This document shows positions 21,094 to 27,208 of a stretch of 27,208 nucleotides of DNA, one piece after another. The stretch comes from an uncultured Bacteroidales bacterium. Lineage in GTDB: Bacteria; Bacteroidota; Bacteroidia; Bacteroidales; P3. The translations under genes and the position numbers were made by a program. The notes under the pieces were generated by a model. It did no database searches. It worked only from the letters and a program-made list of their open reading frames with translations, and was not told where the DNA came from. Within the stretch, counting starts at the first letter, position 1, and each line of letters opens with the position of its first letter. The DNA lies in the NCBI GenBank assembly GCA_937884485.1, contig CALGCG010000052.1, positions 1-27,208 on the forward strand, written 5' to 3'.

Positions 21094-21867
21094 ATGGAAA
21101 TGAAAAAGAAAGCAAAGTTATTTTTCTGCTCTGCACTGCTGCTGCTCAGCATCAGTGCCTGCAAACATGACGGATTCACCATCGAGGGAACCATCGAAGG
21201 CGGCGCAGGCCGCAGCCTCTGGCTCGAAGAGATTGCCCCCGAAGGCCCCATCTTCATCGACTCCATCCCGATGGACGCCGACGGCCACTTCACGTATCGC
21301 TACAACCCGCCGTACAAGAGCCTGTACAACCTCCACACCTCGGAGAACAACTACATCGTCACCCTGCCGTCGAACGGCGAAACCATCGAGGTGACCGGCC
21401 GTTACGACAACCTCTCGGCAAGCTACAACGTGAAAGGGTCGCCCGAAAGCGCCCTGCTGTGGCAACTACAGCAGTACACCAACGACGGGTCAAAGATTCT
21501 TTCCGCCCTGGTGGACTCCGTGAACCACTACGACGCCCTGCTGTCCGCCGGAATGATGGACCAAGCCACATACGACAAGAAAAAGGAAACAACAGACTCC
21601 ATTTACCACGCCACCTTCTTGGAACAGCAGGAATACGTATGCCGCTTCGTGGAAGAAAACGCAGGCTCGCTGTCGACGCTGATAGCCCTCTACAAACCGT
21701 TCAACAACCGCGCCCTCATCGACCCCCGCGACCCTGTGAGCATCGATTACTTCGACATTGTACTGGAAGGTCTGCAACGCGAAATGCCCGACAATCCGCA
21801 CACGCTACACTTCAAGAATACGACAGAACATCTGCGCAGCGCCCTCAACAGGGAAAACGAAAAATAA
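21094..21867 (+). CDS. DUF4369-like lipoprotein without thioredoxin domain
   Basis: This 257-aa protein has a lipoprotein signal with lipobox LSISAC (Cys at about residue 23). A beta-rich N-terminal domain, FTIEGTIEGGAGRSLWLEEI, fits DUF4369, which usually precedes an AhpC/TSA thioredoxin-like domain in Bacteroidales. Here the second part is an alpha-helical stretch, and no CxxC thioredoxin motif occurs before the stop. It is probably anchored in the cell envelope. The ATG at 21094 is used here; 21100 is equally possible. It is the last gene of the buk operon, 12 bp after aroC, and ends at a strong terminator. Confidence 0.8.
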   Translation: MEMKKKAKLFFCSALLLLSISACKHDGFTIEGTIEGGAGRSLWLEEIAPEGPIFIDSIPMDADGHFTYRYNPPYKSLYNLHTSENNYIVTLPSNGETIEVTGRYDNLSASYNVKGSPESALLWQLQQYTNDGSKILSALVDSVNHYDALLSAGMMDQATYDKKKETTDSIYHATFLEQQEYVCRFVEENAGSLSTLIALYKPFNNRALIDPRDPVSIDYFDIVLEGLQREMPDNPHTLHFKNTTEHLRSALNRENEK

Positions 21868-21885
21868 ACAAAATATGTGAAATGA

Positions 21886-21919
21886 AAAAAAGCAGGAACC
21901 TCGCGGTTCCTGCTTTTTT
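21886..21919. terminator. Strong bidirectional rho-independent terminator
   Basis: A 15-bp arm ending GCAGGAACC and its perfect complement GGTTCCTGC plus T6 enclose the tetraloop TCGC. With A-runs on the left and T-runs on the right it serves both convergent units, the buk operon and gcvP. Confidence 0.95.
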
Positions 21920-21937
21920 GTTGGCTGTGCAACTTTG

Positions 21938-24787
21938 TTATTCAGCCCAGACAGCCTGGAGATTGCGGTCGCCGTAGGCGTCGTCAATCTTGCTGATAGT
22001 GGGCCAGTACTTCTCGACGTGAGGCAGCGGGAAGGCAGCCTTCTGACGGCTGTAGGGCAGCGTCCACTCGTCGGCGCAGACCACCTGCATGGTGTGGGGA
22101 GCATTGGCGATGGGGTTGTTCTTCTCGTCGCTCTTGCCGGTCATGATGTCGTCAATCTCCTGACGGATGGCGATCATAGCGTCGCAGAAGCGGTCGAGCT
22201 CGGCGAGGGGTTCGCTCTCGGTGGGTTCCACCATGAGAGTGTTGTGCACCGGGAAGGCCACCGTGGGGGCGTGGAAGCCATAGTCCATGAGGCGCTTGGC
22301 GATGTCGCCGACACCGACCTTGAGACTGAACTCGTTGAAGTCGACAATCATCTCGTGGCCGCACATACCGTTACGGTTGGTGTAGAGAATCTTGTAGTAC
22401 TTCTGCAGACGGGCGCGGAGGTAGTTGGCGTTGAGGATGGCGTGTTTGGTAACCTCGGTGAGGCCTTCGCCACCGAGCATCAGCAGGTAGCCGTAGGTGA
22501 TGGGCAGGAGGTAGGCGCTGCCATAGGGGGCTGCGGCCATGGTGTTGCCCTTCTGGCCACCGACCTCGACCACGGGATGCGTGGGCAGGAAGTCAACCAG
22601 CTTCTGGCTGACAGCGATGGGGCCGACTCCGGGACCGCCACCGCCGTGAGGCATGGCAAAGGTCTTGTGGAGGTTGAGGTGGCAGACATCGGCACCCATG
22701 TGGCCGGGGCTGGTGAGGCCCACCTGGGCGTTCATGTTGGCACCGTCCATGTAGACGAGGGCGCCCATGCTGTGGATGATATTGATGATGTCGAGGATGC
22801 CCTCTTCGAAAGCACCGTGGGTCGACGGATAGGTGATCATCAGGCAGCTGAGGGTGTCCTTGTACTGCTCGGCTTTGGCGCGCAGGTCGTCGATGTCGAC
22901 GTCCCCCTTGTCGTTGCACTTCACCACAACGACCGTCATGCCGGCCTTGGCGGCGGAAGCGGGGTTGGTGCCGTGGGCGGAAGCGGGGATGAGGCAGACG
23001 TTGCGCTGGCCCTGGCCGTTGGCGATATGATAGTTGCGGATGACAGTGAGGCCGCTGTATTCACCGTAGGCACCCGAGTTGGGCTGCAGGCTGACGCCGG
23101 CGAAACCGGTGATGACGGCGAGGCGACGCTCGATGTCGTGAATCATCTCGAGGTAACCTTCGGCCTGGTCGGCAGGAACGAAGGGGTGCATGCCGGCGAG
23201 CTTGCTCCACGAGAGGGGCATCATCTCGGCGGCGGCGTTGAGCTTCATGGTGCAGGAGCCCAGCGGAATCATGGCGCGGTTGAGGCTGAGGTCTTTCTCC
23301 TCGAGCATCTTGATGTAGCGCATCATGGAAGTCTCGTCGTGGTAGGCGTTGAAGACCTTCTCAGTGAGGTAGGCGCTGGTACGTTTGAGGTCGGCGGGGA
23401 TGGCCTCGTCGGCGAACTTGCAGCAGCAACCCTTGCACTCGAGGGCTTCGGCTTTCTTGCCGGCAGCTTCAGCCAGGCAAGCCACAATGGCGTCGAGGTC
23501 GGCCTTGGTGACGGTCTCGTCGATGGAGATGCCGATGCACTCGTCGCAGATATAGCGGAAGTTGATTTCATGCTTCAGAGCCACTTCGCGAACCTTGGCG
23601 GTGGGCACGGGGCACTGGAGGGCCAGGGTGTCGAAATAGACCTTGTTCCACTGCTTGTAGCCGTACTGCTCCAGCTCCAGAGCCAGGCGGTGGGCGCGGG
23701 CGCAGATGTGGGTGGCGATGTCGCGGATGCCTTCAGGACCATGCCAGACGGCATAGAAACCGCTCATGTTGGCCACGAGGGCGGCAGCGGTGCAGATGTT
23801 GGAGGTGGCTTTGTCGCGCTTGATGTGCTGCTCGCGCATACCGAGGGCCATACGGAGGGCGGGGTTGCCCTTGGCGTCGATGGTCCAACCGATGATGCGA
23901 CCGGGGAAGAGGCGCTTGAAGGCATCGGTGAAAGCGAAGAAACCAGCGTGAGGACCGCCAAAGCCCATGGGGAGACCGAAGCGCTGGGCATTGCCGATGG
24001 CGCAATCGGCACCCATCTCGCCGGGAGTCTTCATCAGGGCCAGGGCCATCAGGTCGGTGGCCATGCAGACGAAGATGCCCTTCTCATGGCACTTGCTGAT
24101 GAAGCCAGTCCAATCCTGAGCCTCGCCAAACTGGTTGGGATACTGCACAAAGGCGGCGAAGTAGCTGCCGTCGAGCTCGGTCTGGGCGGCTTTGCCGGTG
24201 ACGATTTCGATGCCACGGGGAGCGGCATTGGTCTGCATGACGGCGAGGGTCTGGGGAAGGATGCCTTCGTCGACAAACACCTTGCAGATGCCGTCCTTCT
24301 GAGCCTGACGGCTACGGCTGTTGAAGAACATAATCATGGCTTCGCCGGCGGCGGTGGCCTCGTCGAGCAGCGAAGCGTTGCTCAGCGGCATGCCCGTCAT
24401 GTCGGCAATCATGGTCTGATAGTTCATCAGGGCCTGCAGACGTCCCTGGCTGATCTCGGTCTGGTACGGAGTGTAGCTGGTGTACCAACCGGGATTCTCG
24501 AACACATTGCGCATGATGACGGCGGGGGTGATGGTGCCGTAGTAGCCCATGCCGATATAGGTGCGGTAGAGCTTGTTCTTCTGGGCAAGCGAACGGCAGT
24601 GGTTCAGGAACTGGTACTCGCTCATTCCCTCGGGCAGAGGCATGGGGGCTTTCAGACGGATGGCTGCGGGAACAGCCTTCTCGATGAGTTCGTCCATGCT
24701 GCTGACGCCGATGGTCTCGAGCATCTTTTTCACATCGGCCTCTTTCGAGACACCGTTGTGACGCGATGCAAAATTGTTGTGATTCAT
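21938..24787 (-). CDS. gcvP: Glycine dehydrogenase (decarboxylating), P-protein
   Basis: The P-protein of the glycine cleavage system decarboxylates glycine with PLP and passes aminomethyl to the H-protein lipoyl arm. The 949-aa single-chain form combines both halves. The PLP lysine is in LHKTFAMPHGGGGPG, Lys 708. The glycine-rich QPNSGAYGEYSG and the N-terminal YHGTITPAVIMRN-type segment (here YYGTITPAVIMRNV) are also present. No gcvT or gcvH gene is in the window. It lies 34 bp downstream of the surface-protein gene on the same strand. The opposite strand has a 977-codon open frame, which is a composition artefact. Confidence 0.97.
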   Translation of the reverse strand: MNHNNFASRHNGVSKEADVKKMLETIGVSSMDELIEKAVPAAIRLKAPMPLPEGMSEYQFLNHCRSLAQKNKLYRTYIGMGYYGTITPAVIMRNVFENPGWYTSYTPYQTEISQGRLQALMNYQTMIADMTGMPLSNASLLDEATAAGEAMIMFFNSRSRQAQKDGICKVFVDEGILPQTLAVMQTNAAPRGIEIVTGKAAQTELDGSYFAAFVQYPNQFGEAQDWTGFISKCHEKGIFVCMATDLMALALMKTPGEMGADCAIGNAQRFGLPMGFGGPHAGFFAFTDAFKRLFPGRIIGWTIDAKGNPALRMALGMREQHIKRDKATSNICTAAALVANMSGFYAVWHGPEGIRDIATHICARAHRLALELEQYGYKQWNKVYFDTLALQCPVPTAKVREVALKHEINFRYICDECIGISIDETVTKADLDAIVACLAEAAGKKAEALECKGCCCKFADEAIPADLKRTSAYLTEKVFNAYHDETSMMRYIKMLEEKDLSLNRAMIPLGSCTMKLNAAAEMMPLSWSKLAGMHPFVPADQAEGYLEMIHDIERRLAVITGFAGVSLQPNSGAYGEYSGLTVIRNYHIANGQGQRNVCLIPASAHGTNPASAAKAGMTVVVVKCNDKGDVDIDDLRAKAEQYKDTLSCLMITYPSTHGAFEEGILDIINIIHSMGALVYMDGANMNAQVGLTSPGHMGADVCHLNLHKTFAMPHGGGGPGVGPIAVSQKLVDFLPTHPVVEVGGQKGNTMAAAPYGSAYLLPITYGYLLMLGGEGLTEVTKHAILNANYLRARLQKYYKILYTNRNGMCGHEMIVDFNEFSLKVGVGDIAKRLMDYGFHAPTVAFPVHNTLMVEPTESEPLAELDRFCDAMIAIRQEIDDIMTGKSDEKNNPIANAPHTMQVVCADEWTLPYSRQKAAFPLPHVEKYWPTISKIDDAYGDRNLQAVWAE

Positions 24788-24821
24788 TTTGATTGTTTTT
24801 TTTATTTTATTTCTTTTTTAT

Positions 24822-26375
24822 TCAAATATCTTCTTCCTCATCAAACAGGAAGCCGTCGTTGCGCGTAGCTACAAAGAACCGGCAGTTGATAATTCTCTGG
24901 CTGGTCTCGAGGCGAAGTATATACGACCCCGTTCCACGGCGGCGCATACTCACTTTCCCCTTACGGCCCTTGCCAGTATAGACACATTCGCCTACCTGAT
25001 TATATATCGATACGCTTAGCACCTGCTCGCGTTTGCTCACTTTCCATACAATTCTCTTGCGATCAGAGTCATAGTTCACCTCAGGCACCTCGCCAATACC
25101 CAACGCGATATCGTTCAGCAGTAATGTATCGTATACTACCTCCACACCGTCAGTATACACAGTATCCACCTCGTAGATTGTATCGTATACAACCGTCAGG
25201 CTGGCCGGATGGGTCAGCGCCTCGAACTGGATATTCTTTTTAACAGCCATCTTGCGAGGGTTCTCTCGGTTGCCATCCGACCATCCATCAAAAGCATAAC
25301 CTGCATTGCAGATGGCTATCAAGCATACCGTGTCGGCATAGCTGTACTGCCCCGAACCCATCACAATGCCAGCACCAGAATTGCCCATCGTAACATCCAC
25401 GCTGAAACTACAGGGTTCAACGGACACGAAAGGAGCATGGTTTTTCCAGTAGGCACTGCTGTCATACAGGTCCTTGCTGACGCATGGCACACTGAACTTG
25501 GCACCCTTGGGCAACTCGGCAAATGTCGTGAGAGACACCTCGGGAGGTGTGAATGCTTTCACGGCTATTTTCCTCAGACTGACACAGTGGTAAAAAGCAC
25601 GTCCTCCAATGGATGCTACATTGCTTCCTATGGTGAGGTTTCTTATCGCATGACACTGATGGAATGCGCCCTCCCCCACTCTTTCAACGCCGTCAGGCAA
25701 CGTGATGCCGCCGCTCAAAGAGCTACAATAAGCGAAAGCGTAATTGCCTATATATTCCAGCGACTGGGGAAACGTGATGGAATCCTTCATGGCATCCACG
25801 CCGCAGAAGGCATAATCGGGAATCTCCTTCACGCCCTCTTCAATAATCACGCGGCGCAACCTGTTGCAATTGCCGAAAACCGTTGTGCTCATCGAGCCAC
25901 CCATAGCAGTGCAACGCTCTGCCCTGAAACTCACTTCGGTCAGCGACACACAGCCATAGAAAGCCGCATTGCCGATACGTCTCACATTCCGTCCTATGGT
26001 AACCCTCTCGGACAAACCTGAACAGCCGTAAAACGCATAGTCACCAATTTCCTGCAAACACTCCGGGAATGACACCATCTGGATGTGCGTGCATCCGGAA
26101 AAGGCACGATTGCCAATAGCCGTGACTTTGTATACTTTCCCATTATACTCCACCTCGGAAGGAATGGCCACAATACCCGACGGAGCTTTATTTCCTTCGT
26201 AGTAGTTAGGGCCTCCTTCATTGGGGGGTACCACTTTCACTTCGCCACGCGAGGCATCGGTGATTGTGAAGAACACAAAGTCGCCGCTCTTAAGGCTGAC
26301 CCTGAAGTCGTAGGCCTTAGCTCCTGCTGCCATAAGCATCAGGACAACCAAAAGAGCGGCTCCCTTCTTTTTCAT
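24822..26375 (-). CDS. BspA-like leucine-rich-repeat surface protein
   Basis: This 517-aa protein has a signal peptide (MKKKGAALLVVLMLMAAGAKA) followed by about eight LRR_5/BspA repeats (about residues 80-310), recognised by the recurring 'IG..AF..C..L..V' pattern, for example EIGDYAFYGCSGL and YIGNYAFAYCSSL. A segment like an InlB B-repeat follows (AGYAFDGWSDGNRENP, about 365-380), then a C-terminal domain with VSIYNQVGECVYTG and GSYILRLET typical of type IX secretion sorting domains. It is likely exported and displayed or released; BspA relatives bind host matrix proteins. Unlike typical sorting signals, about 14 acidic/hydrophobic residues (ending FDEEEDI) follow the last beta strand. The candidate -7 box TAACTTTG nearly abuts the start codon. 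Confidence 0.88.
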   Translation of the reverse strand: MKKKGAALLVVLMLMAAGAKAYDFRVSLKSGDFVFFTITDASRGEVKVVPPNEGGPNYYEGNKAPSGIVAIPSEVEYNGKVYKVTAIGNRAFSGCTHIQMVSFPECLQEIGDYAFYGCSGLSERVTIGRNVRRIGNAAFYGCVSLTEVSFRAERCTAMGGSMSTTVFGNCNRLRRVIIEEGVKEIPDYAFCGVDAMKDSITFPQSLEYIGNYAFAYCSSLSGGITLPDGVERVGEGAFHQCHAIRNLTIGSNVASIGGRAFYHCVSLRKIAVKAFTPPEVSLTTFAELPKGAKFSVPCVSKDLYDSSAYWKNHAPFVSVEPCSFSVDVTMGNSGAGIVMGSGQYSYADTVCLIAICNAGYAFDGWSDGNRENPRKMAVKKNIQFEALTHPASLTVVYDTIYEVDTVYTDGVEVVYDTLLLNDIALGIGEVPEVNYDSDRKRIVWKVSKREQVLSVSIYNQVGECVYTGKGRKGKVSMRRRGTGSYILRLETSQRIINCRFFVATRNDGFLFDEEEDI

Positions 26376-26379
26376 ATTA

Positions 26380-26387
26380 CAAAGTTA
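26380..26387 (-). promoter_or_regulatory. -7 box abutting start of BspA-like gene
   Basis: On the minus strand TAACTTTG ends 4 bp before the ATG at 26375-26373. If used, transcription would start at or near the start codon, leaving almost no leader. No TTTG was found 19 bp upstream, so cotranscription with pckA is an alternative. Confidence 0.4.
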
Positions 26388-26406
26388 TCACAAAAAAAAA
26401 TTAACT

Positions 26407-27208
26407 TTAACATTTGGGACCGGCGGCGACCAGAGCCTTGCCAGCTTCGTTATGGGTGAACTTCACGAAGTTCTTCACAAAGCGGTCGGCCAGGTCACGT
26501 GCCTTCTCGTCCCACACCTTGGCATCGGCGTATGTGTCGCGCGGGTCGAGGATCTTCGGATCCACGCCGGGCAGCGAAGTGGGAACCTCGAAGTCGAAGT
26601 ACGGGATCTTCTTCGTCTCGGCCTTGAGGATGGAGCCGTCAAGGATGGCATCGATGATTCCGCGCGTATCTTTAATAGAGATGCGCTTGCCGGTGCCGTT
26701 CCAGCCAGTGTTCACCAGGTAGGCCTTGGCGCCGCTCTTCTCCATGCGCTTCACCAGCTCCTCGGCATACTTGGTGGGATGCAGCTCGAGGAAGGCCTGG
26801 CCGAAGCAGGCGCTGAAGGTCGGCGTGGGCTCGGTGATGCCGCGCTCGGTACCAGCCAGCTTGGCGGTGAAACCACTGAGGAAATAGTACTTGCACTGCT
26901 CGGGGGTAAGGATGCTCACCGGGGGCAGCACGCCGAAGGCGTCGGCCGAGAGGAAGATGACGTTCTCGGCGGCGGGGCCGGCGCTCTTGCCGTGCACAGG
27001 CTGCACAATCTTCTCGATGTGGTCGATGGGGTAGCTCACACGGGTGTTCTCGGTGACACTCTTGTCCTTGAAGTCAATCTTACCGTTGGCGTCGACGGTG
27101 ACGTTCTCCAACAGGGCGTTGCGACGGATGGCGTTGTAGATGTCGGGCTCGCTTTCCTTGTCAAGGTTGATGACCTTGGCATAGCAGCCACCCTCGAAGT
27201 TGAAGACG
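26407..27208 (-). CDS. pckA: Phosphoenolpyruvate carboxykinase (ATP), 3' part
   Basis: The open frame continues to the right edge, so the gene is cut off there; about 267 C-terminal residues are visible. ATP-type PEP carboxykinase interconverts oxaloacetate + ATP with PEP + CO2 + ADP and, in Bacteroidales, often runs toward oxaloacetate for succinate production. Visible motifs are FEGGCYAKVINLDKESEPDI at the left end of the fragment, NALLENV, RVSYPIDHI, FLSADAFGVLPPVSIL, GTERGITEPTPTFSACFG and GWNGTGKRISI. The C-terminus ends GPKC. No internal start should be used: an apparent start at 27111 is only a TTG leucine codon within ALLENV. The BspA-like gene follows 31 bp downstream. Confidence 0.96.
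   Translation of the reverse strand, partial: VFNFEGGCYAKVINLDKESEPDIYNAIRRNALLENVTVDANGKIDFKDKSVTENTRVSYPIDHIEKIVQPVHGKSAGPAAENVIFLSADAFGVLPPVSILTPEQCKYYFLSGFTAKLAGTERGITEPTPTFSACFGQAFLELHPTKYAEELVKRMEKSGAKAYLVNTGWNGTGKRISIKDTRGIIDAILDGSILKAETKKIPYFDFEVPTSLPGVDPKILDPRDTYADAKVWDEKARDLADRFVKNFVKFTHNEAGKALVAAGPKC

Noticed and set aside
21935..24868. A 977-codon plus-strand open frame opposite gcvP
   Set aside because: The minus strand codes for a complete, motif-rich P-protein. The antisense product is a His/Gly/Val/Asp-rich mirror of GC-rich codons with no recognisable domain.

Overview
The window reads as chromosomal DNA of a Bacteroidota bacterium, most likely order Bacteroidales. The evidence is TAnnTTTG-type -7 boxes with TTTG about 19 bp upstream, no Shine-Dalgarno motifs, a BspA-type leucine-rich-repeat surface protein with a Por/type IX-like C-terminus, a DUF4369-like lipoprotein, and many short low-complexity repeats between genes. 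Most genes are GC-rich. A central block (about 11.3-13.8 kb) is clearly AT-rich. No rRNA, tRNA, CRISPR array or insertion sequence was recognised.

Layout. (1) 271-5069: a tripartite efflux operon of TolC-like outer-membrane protein, HlyD/EmrA-like fusion protein and two ABC-2 permeases, with no ATPase gene; adenylate kinase (5087-5731) follows 17 bp later. (2) 5897-8374: a TerC-family membrane protein on the minus strand, divergent from two half-size chromate-transporter genes. (3) 8567-17886: an accessory block rich in P-loop ATPases. It holds a WYL regulator, an ATPase with a nuclease-like C-terminus (PF01637/DUF234 type), an OLD/DUF3696-like ATPase overlapping a 321-aa partner of unknown function, a Pif1-type helicase with C-terminal TPR-like repeats, a 72-aa single-span membrane protein, a degenerate stretch with 11-bp repeats and a fibronectin-III-like remnant, and a DUF4143-type ATPase. 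(4) 18283-21867: a compact operon of butyrate kinase, FKBP-type prolyl isomerase, chorismate synthase and a lipoprotein, ending at a strong bidirectional terminator. (5) 21938-27208, all minus strand: glycine dehydrogenase (gcvP), the BspA-like surface protein, and ATP-dependent PEP carboxykinase (pckA), which runs off the right edge.

The best candidate for an undescribed system is the pair at 11186-13761: an SMC/OLD-like ATPase overlapping by 4 bp a partner with a possible degenerate MIT_C/PLD-like C-terminal region, closed by its own terminator. A 49-bp regulatory block upstream of this pair is matched without gaps (36/49 identical) upstream of the Pif1-like helicase gene, so pair and helicase may be co-regulated. 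Just upstream, a WYL regulator is followed by a palindrome that covers the -33 element of the next ATPase promoter.

The window also carries several short repeat families, some of which have entered coding sequence (TolC, ChrA, FKBP genes).
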